From: Syngnathus acus
Taxonomy: Eukaryota; Chordata; Actinopteri; Syngnathiformes; Syngnathidae
Direction: 5' to 3'
Assembly: GCF_901709675.1 (NCBI RefSeq)
Contig: NC_051102.1
Location: 3,519,912 to 3,583,911, forward strand
Length of the DNA: 64,000 bases
Shown here piece after piece: positions 21,736 to 33,647 of this stretch. The notes under the pieces were generated by a model, which did no database searches, was not told the DNA's origin, and worked only from the letters and a program-made list of their open reading frames with translations. The translations under genes were made by a program, and so were the position numbers. Every line of letters begins with the position of its first letter. Position 1 is the first letter of the stretch.

Positions 21736-23980
21736 ACCTTTATTTTTTGGAGAAATTTTGTATGCATGAACACTTGCAAGAGAACAAGAACATGACATTA
21801 AGTGGACAACAGGACTTTGATGGTGTCAAAGTATTTTAGTCTATTTACCAAGCATTGGAATATAATTACTTGTGATTTTCCTTCATTTAATTTGGCACTC
21901 TCTCCGCTACTATACGCGCTTGGAATGATTACCCATCAAACCTTGTCTAATCATTTGACCAACAGCATTGACTGGCCTTTATGTTTCAATGACCTCATGA
22001 GCCAAGCTCTATAAATGGCCCTATTTGAGTCAATTAGAGCTGCTCAGAACAAGATCAGGATGCCTAATTGGTGTTAATAATCAGACATTCTGACTGCTGG
22101 TGTCTGCATTGCTTATTAAGCGGGATGACAAAAGACAACAATGATCTTGCTACAAACAAAATTACTCAATGTGTAATATGCCATCGAATGTGCATGCGTG
22201 CGTATGCTAGCAAAGGGTGGGTTAGTGTAAAAATAAAGTTTGTTCTCTAACTGAGTTCTGTTTCAATCTGCCATCCATCCATTAGTGCCTGGACACGTCA
22301 TAAAAACACCAGACATCCAATTATTTAAAAATGTATCAGTATATTGATAACGTATTCATATAATCAGCAAATTGCTGCTATTATTTTCTAACTATGTTTG
22401 TTTGTTTTTTGTTATTGTTTTTTTTTTAGTTCCAAATAGATTATTTTAGGTAGGTATTTTAATTTTAATAATTGATTAAATTAATACAACACAGAATGAA
22501 CATTTTGAATAATTATGAATTGTCTCTAGACAGCTAATAATTCAGTGTTACATGTAAAAGTATGTTTGCTTTCAAGCTTTCAAGACTATTTGTTTACCAA
22601 CTGTCCAGCCAAACCTGATGACACATCCATCTTATTTTTTTGTATTTCATCAGAGTGCGTATATAGATTTTGGTCTGACAAGGCTCCATCAGGTTATAGA
22701 GCTGCATGCTGCATACTAAGCAGCCATGTTTCATAAACAATCGTAGCCCATAGATAATTCCTTTTTGGTTGGCATGATGCCGAGCTACAAAAAAAAAAAA
22801 GAAACAAACAGCTTAACGTTTCCTTCCCAATCATGTTTACAAAATAAAAGTTGCGACTGTTCTTTGCATCTTTTCCAGCTTTCAAAGGATGCTAATTTCA
22901 CAATCCTTGACCTCTACCTCTTAGTCCCACAACCAATTTCTAATTTTACTCCAGTCCTGCTGGATTACCTTCATCTACTTAATGGCTTGATTGCGTGTCG
23001 AGTTCTTCTGTTGGCATTATTAAAATTTCATTTCTGCAGTAATTAAGCAGAACACCAGTTCTTTTCTTGAGATGAGCTTGGGCTTCTAAATTGTAGACAC
23101 ATTAATTAAACATGATGGTCTTGTAAATAAAAAAAAAGCTGTAGTTTAATTGCAGTGCTGGCATAATGTCCAGAAAGAATGCTGGAAGATTGTGTCATTT
23201 TATTAGAGCTCTGTAGGGAATTATAAGTGCCTTCTTATGTTTGCTAATTAGATCACCGAAAGTTAATTCCTTCTGCCTCAAGCAATATCTGAGTTTGCAA
23301 TATGTGGCCTGACTTTAGGGAAGTGAATTTTACTACTTACTGCAAGGCTATATGTTCCTCCTTAGAAGTGACATTTAAATGTTTCCTTTCTGCCTTAAAT
23401 ACCAAAACCCCGACAGTGTACGGCGAGAAAGGTCTTGCTCAGGTGCAGGCTACTGGAGTAGAAAGTGCAGATTTGAAAAAAAAAAAAAAGCAATCTCTCA
23501 GCTTCAGATGAGAAGACAGGTCATCTGTCTTCCTCCTCTGGGCCAAGATGATAGCATCTGTTAGTGAACGTGGCACATCGAAACAGTAGGTTTGTAAATC
23601 TAACAGAAACAATGACAACAGGACTGGCAAATTTAGGACAAAAATCCCACGCAGGCAATCTTTAACACTGTCACATGTAACAATAATCATCCCTGCACAC
23701 AACTTTAGAATCTTCAAGAAACTTGTGTTGCCATTTTGAAGGGAGACATTGGTTTCTGTCTTCAGGGGTTTGAGGACTATCCCCCATCATGGATATGTAT
23801 ATTCCAACACAACATGACACTTCATTCAGACAGCAGAAACTCCTAATGTCAGGTCATTTTACTGAACAGCCATTAAAAAAAAAAAGAAAACTCATGAATA
23901 TGCGATTTTGAGAACTTTGAGAGATTGTATATTTTTCATGGCATAATTGGACTAAGTTCATTTTGTTTTTACTTGTTAAT
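21736..23980. other. astn1 intron 1, repeat-poor segment
   Basis: Unusually free of recognised repeats, with homeobox-like ATTAATT and TAATTG words. Candidate home of regulatory elements (see findings). No exon seen. Confidence 0.5.
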
Positions 23981-24117
23981 CACTTCACTGGTTCTTTTAT
24001 CTCAAACAAATTATTTTAGGTTGCATTACCTGACATGTTTCGGCTTGTACTTCCGCCTTCAAAGTCAGGTAATGCAACCTAAAATAATTTGTTTGAGGTA
24101 AAAGAACCAGTGAAGTG
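23981..24117. repeat. Near-perfect 54-bp hairpin
   Basis: The left arm at 23981-24034 and the right arm at 24064-24117 are reverse complements with a single mismatch. The loop of 29 bases contains TTTCGGCTTGTACTTCCGCC. On the minus strand this reads AGTACAAGCCGAAAC, reminiscent of motifs near ends of some retroelements. No coding content. Confidence 0.92.
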
Positions 24118-24174
24118 GTTTTTCATGGCATGTTTTATGTCAGATTATTTTTTGCAACGTGCATTACCTAGATC

Positions 24175-24219
<45 letters not shown>
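24175..24219. repeat. (AAT)n microsatellite
   Basis: Fifteen AAT units, directly before a retroelement 3' end. Confidence 0.97.
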
Positions 24220-24220
<1 letters not shown>

Positions 24221-24350
24221 CCTCGGGATCCCTCCAGAAGAGCTGGAAGAAGTGGCTGGGGAGAGGGAAGTTTGGGCTTCCCTGCAGACGCCGCTGTCTC
24301 CGCGACCTGACCCCGGATAACCGGTGGATAAATGGATGAAAAAAAAAAAA
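24220..24350 (+). mobile_element. 3' end of a non-LTR retrotransposon or derived SINE
   Basis: GCCTCGGGATCCCTCCAGAA and TGGCTGGGGAGAGGGAAGT with TTGGGCTTCCCTGCAGACGC belong to a very common fish repeat. It ends with GGATAAATGGATG and an A-tract. It directly follows an AAT microsatellite. Confidence 0.7.
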
Positions 24351-24359
24351 ACACGATGC

Positions 24360-25616
24360 CCCTTGTGGCGGTTGAGTGTACTGCAGAATTCCACCATCAT
24401 TGACAAAATAACTAATTGTTTAATTAATAATTAATTATTTAATTTGATCATTAATTACCCCATTTTCGCACTTTGTTTTTGTGTAATTACACGCATGTGG
24501 TACCTTTTGGTTTCTATATGTACAAAGATTACCAAATTAGACATCAGAATGAAGTACAGTTGATAGCCTGAATAACTGATTAAATAAATACTGGTGTTTC
24601 TGAAGATGACTGAATCAGAATAATCCCAAATAAATCATTTTTATTCATTCAGTGATTGCAGTGTTATGAGTGATATCTCAACAAATAATGCACCCCCTCA
24701 ATTCTGTTATGGCCTTTACATGTGAGCAGCAGATGTTCACCTCAAAGGGACATGTTTACTGTTAAATCCAAAACATCCAATATGAGGCCGATACCACAAG
24801 GGGCATTTAATTCAGACCAAAGTGGTTAGAAGTGTCTAGGTAATTTGGTCTTTGTGTAATTTGCTGTTATCTAAGTCATTATTCTCAAATGTCAGTCATT
24901 GAATGGACAAGACCAAAGGGAGTCAAAATGTGCCCATTGAAACAGCAGACTTCATCTGTTCAGCTGCCATGGTTGATGACTCCAATTTGTCAATTAAAAG
25001 AGATTGACTTATTCAAATAGTATTAGACAACCCTTCACATTCACACCTTTGAGCAATTGAGAGGCTTTCATGAAACTGACTGGCATGGTTTTCATTGTGG
25101 GGTGGAAGTCTATCATATCATGGTCTAACATATCCCATGCAATCAGAGGTCAAAACAGACCTATGAAAAACAAAATTGAAATATGTCCAGTGGGATGCAT
25201 TTTAGCTGTCTACCAGGAGGCATGTATCATGCAGTAAACTCTTTTCACATTGTACCACCCCTTCCTTCTAAAATGTCTGCTAATGATTTTTATTTTCTCT
25301 CTTTTCTTACAGCCTGCTTGATTTATTGTCGAAAAGATCCTCAGGCAACTACACTGCGAAAAGTTTAAAACTCGTGCTCACGTAAATATTTTAGTAGGGT
25401 TGGGCTGATGTACAAGACACTTTCACAGCTGCCTGTCACTGACCATGTTTCAGCCTTAGGCCAGTCTTGACATTGTGTTAAAAGAGAAAATATCCTTTTT
25501 ATCTACATACTTTCAATTTACAGAAGCTCCACAATCCAAATAATTCATATTTGTGATTAGACAAATATATATATGAGAAGCCTTAGTGTAATTTTATCCT
25601 TAACGTTAAATTGTAT
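24360..25616. other. astn1 intron 1, nothing recognised
   Basis: AT-rich, with a TTAATTAATAATTAATTATT-like low-complexity patch near 24420. No exon. The interval 25817-26408 is similarly empty. Confidence 0.55.
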
Positions 25617-25668
25617 TCTTGTTAAGACAAGAATTCTTGTCTTCTTGTATTCTTGTGAAGACAAGAAT
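25617..25668. repeat. Short palindromic tract
   Basis: ATTCTTGT and ACAAGAAT words alternate several times, so the strand can fold on itself in several registers. Low complexity. Confidence 0.6.
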
Positions 25669-25679
25669 TATAAAAATTA

Positions 25680-25727
25680 GTCAAGAAAGAAAAAAAAAAG
25701 TACATGACCTATTTTGAGCTCTGATTG

Positions 25728-25770
<43 letters not shown>

Positions 25771-25816
25771 GTCAAGAAAAAAAAAAGTACATGACCTATT
25801 TTGAGCTCTGCTTGAT
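25680..25816. repeat. TA microsatellite between two 46-50-bp direct repeats
   Basis: Repeat arms at 25680-25729 and 25771-25816 share GTCAAGAAA, then an A-tract, GTACATGACCTATTTTGAGC and TCTG-TTGAT. Between them is a (TA)n tract. Arms differ by A-tract length and one substitution. Confidence 0.9.
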
Positions 25817-26408
25817 TTGGAATGTTAGATTGACACAACAAGGTCAGGAGTTGCCGAAGGGAGACTGATATGCTGCTTTAGGCGTCTTCCAAACATCAAG
25901 CCGGCAAAATCAACACCCGAAAAAAAATCATATTTTCTGGCTAGACTGGAATATGTAAATGAGACTACATAAAAGTAAATCATATATTTTAAATATGACA
26001 TTCATATTTTCCTACAATGTACACTTCTACTTGAGAAAGACCTGGTCAGGCATGACAGGCTCTCTCATGTTTAATTTGGGCAAGTTGAGTTTTTTTAGAG
26101 CAAGTGACACACTGAAACATTACAGCAATTAGAATGACTCCACTTTGAGAAAATCTCGAAATTTCAGTCTGAGTGAGATAATTACAGGATATTTTTAGCT
26201 GAAACTTGTCAGTTAATCAAAGAAGGTGCAACGGTCTGTATAGCAGAGAAAATTAAAGCAACGTAGCTGTAGCTATAGATATAAAAAAAAAATGATGAGG
26301 ACTGACATTCTGTTAATTAGTCATCCCACTAGTCTAAACATGGCATTCAGATCAACATTGCGTTTGAGGAATATATTGAGTTAAGCAGCAAAATTCATCA
26401 AACTTTCG

Positions 26409-26575
26409 CCACCTCCGGGGGTCGCCATTTTGGCTCTTGCTGTCGACTGAAGATGACATCACATTTGCCAGGTCTCAGGTCTGGTGAATTGTGATTGCTC
26501 GTGATCTGGGACCTGGCAACTGTGATGTCATTTTCAGTCGACAGCATGTAGTAAAATGGCCGCGCCCTGAGGTGG
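26409..26575. repeat. Foldback element, 167 bp
   Basis: CCACCTCCGGGGGTCGCCAT at the left pairs loosely with the right end GGCCGCGCCCTGAGGTGG. TGTCGACTGAA and TTCAGTCGACA form an inner inverted pair. A diverged relative appears to lie at 20840-21125, with the shared flank ATTCCACAAAC. Confidence 0.75.
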
Positions 26576-27603
26576 ACAAAAACAGGTAGATGTTGCCTGT
26601 TTAATACGTATTCCACAAACAAAACATCAATCAGAACAATTGTATTATTACAAAGAAAATTTGTGGGTCGACTCCCTCTTTAAAGTTTCTATATATTTGT
26701 TGAAACCTATAGAAAAAGTTAAGCCACAATGTTATGTATCATTGAGTTTTCAGGCCATAATTAAATGGAGAAATCTCGTCAGCAAACGCGACTGACCGCA
26801 CATCCCCGTACCTGCACATTCGATTGCCCATCCCTGTGGGGCCAGTTAAAGGAAAGATCTGCATACGCTAGGGTTAGGCTGTGCGAGTGTGTATTTGTGT
26901 GTGTGCGTATGTACGTGCGCGTGCATATGAATTTGCGTATTAAAGGAAAATAAAGTCAGTGAAGCAATGATTGGCCATGGACCTGCATTGCCTTTGAACT
27001 GCTGTTTTGTCACTAACACCTCTCCCCAAGGTTGGCAAATTGACAGATCGAGGCCAGTCTGGGATGACAGTAGAAAATTAAGATGTATTGCTTTTTGCAG
27101 CCTGATGAAATAAGGGCATTACAGGGAGAAACTAACTAACTGGTATAGTGCTTTCAAAATGGGAATGTTGCTGCATGCATCTTTTAAATGAACCAACCTA
27201 TAGCCATCTTTTCCTCCATTTTTCAACCCTAGAGATTTTCCATACCCTTGCGTGTGCACAAAATAATGAGATTCCTCAATCTTCCCTCTTATTTACTTTA
27301 TAAACTCTCAAAGGCAGCATGTTCATGGTGCACCATAAATTACGAGATTGAAATCTTAAAGGTAAGAATATACTTTTTTTTTCAGTCAGTGTCAGACTGT
27401 TTGTCCAGCTCCTTGTCTGTAGCACTGGAGCATGTGAGCATGCATACAGATTATGCTTACTTTTTTGCTTTGATCCTCCGTAGGTTGACAGACGAATAAA
27501 AAAAGATGGCCAGCAACTCCGCTCTTTAGAAAACTTAACACACAAACCAGAATATAGCCAGACCCATAACAATGCATTTGAGCGTGCTATGAAATTGAAT
27601 ATA

Positions 27604-27680
27604 TACCGTAATTTTCGGACTATAAGTCGCACCGGAGTATAAGTCGCACCAGCCATAAAATGCCCAAAAAAGTGAATATA
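27604..27680. mobile_element. MITE, family B, left half only
   Basis: The first 70 bases match the element at 5077, including TACCGTAATTTTCGGACTAT and CAGCCATAAAATGCCC. The copy then stops at a TA microsatellite, and the inverted right end is missing. Confidence 0.75.
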
Positions 27681-27703
27681 TATATATATATATAAATTAT
27701 ATA

Positions 27704-27741
<38 letters not shown>
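27675..27741. repeat. (TA)n microsatellite
   Basis: Alternating TA with a short interruption (AAATTATATAG). It replaces the right half of a family B MITE. Confidence 0.95.
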
Positions 27742-27745
<4 letters not shown>

Positions 27746-28618
27746 TATTGTAATTACAAATGATTTGGTATTAATATCAGCATGTGACAAGCAATTTAAA
27801 TGTTGTAAAATCCGTTTAAATCCCCTTCTAATATGTTGTAAAATGTGATGTTATAGCTTTGGTCAGCGGGATGAGAGGCTGCAAACACATGAAGCAGAAT
27901 TAATTCATGAGCAAGATAAATGGGCTTTTAAATAGGAAGCTAAATTTTAGGTTATAAATTACGTTTGCGTGTTTTCCACTAATGCGGATCTTTTTGAGGT
28001 GAAACTGAGCTTTAAACTTTAATTAAACTTACTGGAAAAATGATTCAGTTGCTAGCATCTCAAATACTTAAGTAAACAAAATAACAAAACCAGTCGTTCA
28101 ATGTGTCTACAAAAATCAGTAGAGAAGTAGATACACTTCAGTTCAATTTTATGATGGACTAAAAAAACAAAATACTGAGTGGATCTTCAACCTCGATGTA
28201 ATTCCGGGCTCCACATGGTCTAACAACTAAATCACACCCTTCAGTAAATCATCCACGTCAAAATATTTCTAGGCCTGTCCTTAGACCCTGTTGCAGAGAC
28301 ATTCATCACCTCTAACCAGACTTACAACTAAATCCTGTTGTTCAGGGCACAAAGCAATGACCTAAACAGGTACTAATACATTCTCGGGTCCATCCCCACA
28401 CCGACTCCTGGCAACACATCACCACTACCGTAATTCAATTTCTCTGACTCCGGAGACATGTCTTCCAGCCCTCCATGTCAAAGCATCTCCTTACCATGTT
28501 GAGTTCCTCCACCACTACACACATTGTGTCAGGTGGAAGTCACAAATCACATCACTCCTTTCCCAAATTCATAATGATCTGCATAATTTCAGGCAAATTA
28601 TGTATACTGATTCATAAT

Positions 28619-28667
28619 CATTAACTCATTCAATGTCATTGGCAGCTATAGACGTGAATGAGTTAAA
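28619..28667. repeat. Dispersed repeat fragment (AACTCATTCACTGCC type), copy 2
   Basis: TTAACTCATTCA at the left and TGAATGAGTTAA at the right make a short palindromic copy of the element seen at 4177. Confidence 0.6.
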
Positions 28668-28976
28668 TTATCAACTCAACCATGAAAGCTATCTCTGTAA
28701 AATGCACAGCCTGCTGTCTATATATTTGGAGTATGAACCTGATTTGTTTTAATACCAGGCACTTTCTAATCTTCCAAGTATGTTACAAATACATTTTGGC
28801 CAGAACAATTCACGCATTGACATTACAATATAAATATTAAAATAACTAGGACAAGAGTACATCCTTCACTATTCATCAATAAACCATTTCACCTATGGGT
28901 ATGAGAATTCTGTTGGTCTGGAATAAAGAAGATTGAACAGAACAGTAAATAAGTGGTTAGTACGTCTGTCTGTACG

Positions 28977-29012
28977 TTTGTTTGTTTGTTTGTTTGTTTG
29001 TTTGTTTGTTTA
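28977..29012. repeat. (TTTG)n microsatellite
   Basis: Nine TTTG units ending at TTTATTTT. Confidence 0.95.
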
Positions 29013-29303
29013 TTTTACCTGTCCTTTGTGCATTTAATACAGACGTTGCAGTGTCCTCTCACCCCCCCAAAACATTACAGTACAGTAGATTAATTGATCA
29101 TTATCATGTATTATATAAAATTACAAATGATGGAAAGAAGTCTTGGGGTCTTCCTGACAATGCAAACACTAACAAGTAGCTGCATTGCAACTGAATTGCA
29201 CCGTCAGTCAAAGGGCCTCTTTCAGAATTCTCTGTCACTCTCAAATTTGGAATTAAAACTGAAAAGGAAGTCTCATTCGTGCAAGGTAAACAATATATAT
29301 GAG

Positions 29304-29510
29304 ATCCATCCATTTTCAACATCGCTTATCCTGTTGAGGATCGCAGGGGGTGCTGGAGCATATCCCAGCTGGCGAAAGTCAGACAACACCCTGAACTGGT
29401 CGCCAGCAAGTCGCAGGCACATATAGAGACAGACAACCAGTCACACCCACATGCATACTACCAATAAGCGGGAATCAATCCCAGGGTGCTCGCACACAAG
29501 TCAGAGACTT
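29304..29510 (-). mobile_element. L2/SINE-like family, shortened diverged copy
   Basis: ATCCATCCATTTTCAACATC, GTGCTGGAGCATATCCCAGC and CACCCTGAACTGGTCGCCAG are diagnostic. The right side is diverged and I found no clear target duplication. Confidence 0.75.
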
Positions 29511-29807
29511 CATATATCAGATTATTTCAGAAAATACAAAACCACCACAAACACTTTTTGCTGTTGACAGTGGAGGCACAGTGGGAGAGTTTTCATTTGG
29601 GTCCTCATCCTCACGCACCCCTGACAGTTTGTTTTGATTGGATGCCTGATTAATCTAAAGACATTTAATACAAGAGCTGTTAAAAAAAAAAAACCTTAAC
29701 ACGCAAAATCTCCAATTATAACCGTTACCATTTTGTTAAATGAATACATTTCTGACAGTGTTATACTGTTTTTCATTCCTAAACTTAAAGTTGTTATTGT
29801 CTAGATT

Positions 29808-29925
29808 ACACTCCCATTCAAAAGTTTGGGGTCACTTAGAAATGTCCTTATATTGAAAAATAAAAGTACTATTTTTCAATGAGAATAACATTCAACTAAT
29901 CAGGAATACACTCCATCTTAGTGGA
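29808..29925 (+). repeat. Dispersed repeat (CAAAAGTTTGGGGTCACTTA type)
   Basis: CCCATTCAAAAGTTTGGGGT followed by CACTTAGAAATGTCC is a widespread vertebrate and fish interspersed repeat end. I cannot name its family. No complete element is seen. Confidence 0.55.
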
Positions 29926-30514
29926 AAGCATGACACGTGTACGCTTTAGGCAGCTGCTATGGACAACGACGGCACATGACATCAAATCACTTCAGCACCA
30001 TGGACAGCAGCTAGCAAACTTTTGCCAAGCTAACTTTTTCTCCATCAGTCTTCGCATCAACAACAGACGGCGAATGTTTTAGTTAAACAATATAAAGCAT
30101 TTTCCCACTTACACTATCTTACTGACGTGCGTGTGAGATAAACAAACAAATGAACGTGCCACCAATAAACCACATGCATTACGCAAATGATTTAACAATG
30201 AAAGACAATAACACATTTTAATATGCACTGAAATATTAAGTGGGCTGTAATTGACATAAGCGGGCAACATTATTCTTATTTTAGCACACCATTGTTATTG
30301 CTAACAACACTCAAGCTTCAACCATTAACAGCTATTAGCGACGTCACAGTTGCGGCAAATTACGTTAGATGATGCGTGTTGTTGAAGTCCTGTGTTCTTT
30401 TTTAATGGTTGTAAGTATTGTTGTTAGCGGGCCAAAGCTTAAAACATTGCTGCTACATCGAAGCTTCAATCCATGCAGCCGCTGAGCTACACAAAGTATG
30501 TTGCAGGAACTCAC

Positions 30515-30803
30515 CTAGGACAAAAAATGGAAGCTCGGTGTTTTCTAGGTCGTCCACTACCACGACATCTCCAGGAAAATCGTTTCGAACGGAAAAAAGA
30601 AGCTTCGGTTCAGAGGCCGACGGGCTGTGCATGATGCTCAGGTCGTTTTCCCTTAAAAAAGGCAGCGCGGATACGGTGACGCTCTTCGTCTTACACTCGG
30701 TGTCCTGGTTCTGGTCCTCGTCGCCGTGAAGACACCGGACATTTTCCGTCAAAAGGAGCCAGAGCAACCCGAGTAGCAGCGATCTAGCTTTAGCAGGCGC
30801 CAT
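30515..30803 (-). CDS. astn1: astn1 coding exon 1 (astrotactin-1, N-terminus)
   Basis: This exon encodes residues 1-96 plus one base of codon 97 of astrotactin-1, a neuronal membrane glycoprotein needed for glia-guided migration of neurons. Residues 1-24 look like a signal peptide: Lys5 and Arg7, then a Leu/Trp-rich core, with likely cleavage near Cys24. The ectodomain start carries astrotactin motifs such as [24 protein letters not shown] and [13 protein letters not shown]. These agree almost residue for residue with vertebrate ASTN1 as I remember it, and much less with ASTN2, which has a longer, divergent N-terminus. I chose the ATG at 30801-30803. A GTG lies immediately upstream, and an in-frame TAA at 30837-30839 closes the frame. 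The exon ends in CTAG followed by GTGAGT at 30514, phase 1, matching the phase of exon 2. The identification is very sure; the exact mature N-terminus is inferred. Confidence 0.96.
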
Positions 30804-31080
30804 CACCGATGCTTGATTATTTTCTCTCGCCTCCTTTTAGCTTCTCTCGGAGCCTGCCTGTGTTGGAGGCAGGGAGCCTGGCGGAGGAGAGTGAGTGAGG
30901 GGCTCTGATGCAACGGAGGGCTCTCAGGTTGTGCGAAACAAATGCCCCCCCACCACCCATCACATGGTCGTATGTCAATCCCGAGGGGCAATTATTGTTG
31001 AATTGGAATTGATTATTAAAGTGCCTAAATAGCTTAATCAAAGCATTGCAAACGATTCACTTTGAGGCCACAGTGTTCAC
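30804..31080 (-). promoter_or_regulatory. astn1: Probable astn1 5' UTR and core promoter
   Basis: The 160 bases upstream of the astn1 ATG are G+C-richer than the surroundings and contain purine-rich UTR-like sequence. On the minus strand a CCAAT box lies at 31002-31006, about 200 bp before the start codon. An E-box-like CACATG is at 30961-30966. I see no convincing TATA box, so initiation may be dispersed. The transcription start cannot be fixed from sequence. An untranslated upstream exon cannot be excluded, but none is suggested by splice signals here. Confidence 0.5.
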
Positions 31081-33528
31081 TATAGTTAATGTTAATATCA
31101 CTTTTAATTTTTGTTTGATTTGCAAAAGGCAATCTTACTGCTTTATTATGCAAATACTGTATAATTTTTAATAAACATAAGCACTGGCAAGTTTTCTTTA
31201 CCAACTGAGACAGGTTTAGCTTTCATTTCATTGAATGTGCCCACTATATTTAATTTAAAGTGATTTAAACCAGTGGGTTTTGGGACTTTATGTATTTTGT
31301 TTATGCTGTAATGAATAGCTACTTTTCAAATGCTGTTCTCTTCCAATCAGCCAATTTTCAGAAGAATATAACACCCTCTGGAGCAGTGTCTCTTTAACCT
31401 ACTTGAAAATGTTGTGAAGTCGATGTACGTGGGTTTTGTGGTGAGAGATGGAATTATATTCTTTTTTTATCTGTTGTCCTTTAGTGATAAACCGTGCGTG
31501 ATGCTGTTCTCCTTTTCTCAATTTCATCAAAAAACAATCCTAGAATCCAAATACAATAATCTTCAGAGATCCCTTCGTAATACTTGGTTCATGAGTTGGC
31601 CTATGCACTCCACATAATAGCATTCAAGTGGGTTGCCAGGTTCACAGGCACATGATAAAAAATATTTTCTTTCAAAAGCAAAACAAATGGCATTCTTGAA
31701 AATAAAATATTTGAAATGTGGACTAGACTTGTCATGTTTTCGAGTTCAGTCTCATGTATACCATATTAAAGTGGAGTCTTGTATAAGTTTTATTTATGCA
31801 TGTCCAAAGTCCTAAAATTGCTGACTTGAGCACTCCGCCTCTGAAAGTTAAACAATTGTGCCAGTGAAAAAAGATTTTGTTTGGACTCACTGTTTATGTG
31901 TTGTTCTGACAAGCAAATTTTCCAACAATGCAAAGTGAATCTTCATTGAAATTGGAACATTTGCATGGAGCTTAGAAACTTTAAATCCCTTGACGATTTT
32001 GTTGACCCGATTATTGCCATTTGGATTTGGATGAAAATCCATGAGAAGATTGTTTTTTGTGTGTGTCGCCACAGCCCATCAATTTAATATTTAAGCAGCT
32101 CTGTGGCCTCCCATTAATTGCCATTTCTCTCACTCTGTCTTCATTTGTAAGGAACTCAAAAATAGGGAAACATTTGGGACCGAGGCTTTAGAAAAACAGC
32201 AGAGCATTGAATGGGCTGTAGGCATTGTCAATGAAATATTTACAAGTGAACATTGACTGAAGAGAGGGGAAATGAACTGTCCTTCATTAAACATTCATGC
32301 TGGCTTCTCAGAAACAGGTGGAAAGAGTTTTTTTTTAGGATACAAATGAGAATTTTATATACAGTTGCCAACAATCCAGCATGGAAACGGAAGAGGATAA
32401 GAGAAAGCATTTTGGAGACACTGACGTCATGTCTCAAAGAGAAATTGAAATATATAGAGAGTAAATGGACCATGAGAGCCACAACATAATGACTACTTAC
32501 AAAAAATAATTCGATCCAATATTAATGCTACATACAACATTCTGCAAAGATAATGATGTTCATTTTTTTGACACTGTTTTGACACTGCCATTACTTTGAG
32601 TAATTTATTTATGCAAATCAAGTAAAACATACTTTTATATCATCTTTGTAAAGCTGTTTTGGGGGATTCTAAAATTAAATGTGCTTTAATTTCTAGTATA
32701 AGGATGTACTCAAAATGGGCCATTTTAATTGTGCAAGATTTATTGATTGACTGATAGATTGATTCATGTTTAGAAATGTTGAAGCTTGGCTCCAAACATC
32801 TGGTGCGTGTCACATTAGCTCATGAGAGAGTCTGTCAAGGCGACATTGATTAGAGGATTTTCCAGCAAACTAGTATTAGAGAGTAAGTCATTTTTCTTTA
32901 AAACATGAATTGCTGCAAGGATCAGAGTGGCCTTGGAATGGCACTAGTGACAGTGTGGCGGTTGGATTTTGTAATGTAAATAAATATGGATGGATTAAAA
33001 GCTCTTTAAGATGTATGGATTTAAAATGGATTAATTCACCAAACAAAAAGTTTAAAAAGCTTTTCATTCATAGTTTGTATGATATTCGATTTTGTCATCA
33101 TCTAATTCTGCAAATAAATCCTATTTTTCCATCAATTTTAATAGAACATATTGTCATTCAGCTCCTACATTGATATATCGCATGCTAATGATAATATGCT
33201 AATATTTATTTAATATATGCACCGAATTGCATATTTCACTAACATATCAATTATTATTGCTTATAAAAACGTTTGAAATGCATTTAGTAAACATATTCAA
33301 ATGAAAAAGAAACAAGATCTAGCCTGTACGCAAGGTATCATCTCTTTGTATCTTTTCACCTTGATCTTATTTCTTTGATATGTTGTTATGCTGGGCTCAA
33401 ACTACTACAAATACAGAACACTTGGAGTGATGCAATTTGCCGAAGGGCAAGCTGCCAAATTCTCAGAATGCCACAGTTCTCAAATAAACACCACTGAGAC
33501 TGCCTCAACAAAACTTTCTTTTTCTATC
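31081..33528. other. Intergenic, upstream of astn1
   Basis: AT-rich, few repeats, several TAATTA-like words. No exon seen. Putative shared regulatory space between astn1 and the plus-strand gene. Confidence 0.5.
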
Positions 33529-33647
33529 ATCCATCCATCCATCCATCCATCCATCCATCCATCCATCCATCCATCCATCCATCCATCCATCCATCCATCC
33601 ATCCATCCATCCATCCATCCATCCATCCATCCATCCATCCATCCATT
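33529..33647. repeat. (ATCC)n microsatellite, 119 bp
   Basis: About 30 uninterrupted units. Likely an expanded tail of the L2/SINE-like family, though no element body remains beside it. Long peptides of Ile-His-Pro-Ser or Trp-Met-Asp-Gly in open frames here are artefacts. Confidence 0.98.

Larger units (their letters stand above)
26660..30514. other. astn1 intron 1, exon 1-proximal part
   Basis: Contains the half MITE, TA and TTTG tracts and the retroelement copies listed. The last 500 bases before exon 1 look unique. No further exon. Confidence 0.55.

Noticed and set aside
24145-24406. Frames with poly-Ile or poly-Tyr
   Set aside because: Translated AAT microsatellite.
4613-30514. miR-488, known from an ASTN1 intron in mammals
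   Set aside because: I looked by eye for its mature arms on both strands of intron 1 and of the visible part of intron 2 and found none. It may lie farther downstream in the gene or be missing.
30418-30729. 103-codon frame on the plus strand
   Set aside because: Antisense shadow of astn1 exon 1.
30804-30806. GTG directly before the astn1 ATG as an alternative start
   Set aside because: The adjacent ATG gives the expected signal peptide. A GTG start is not expected for a vertebrate secreted protein.
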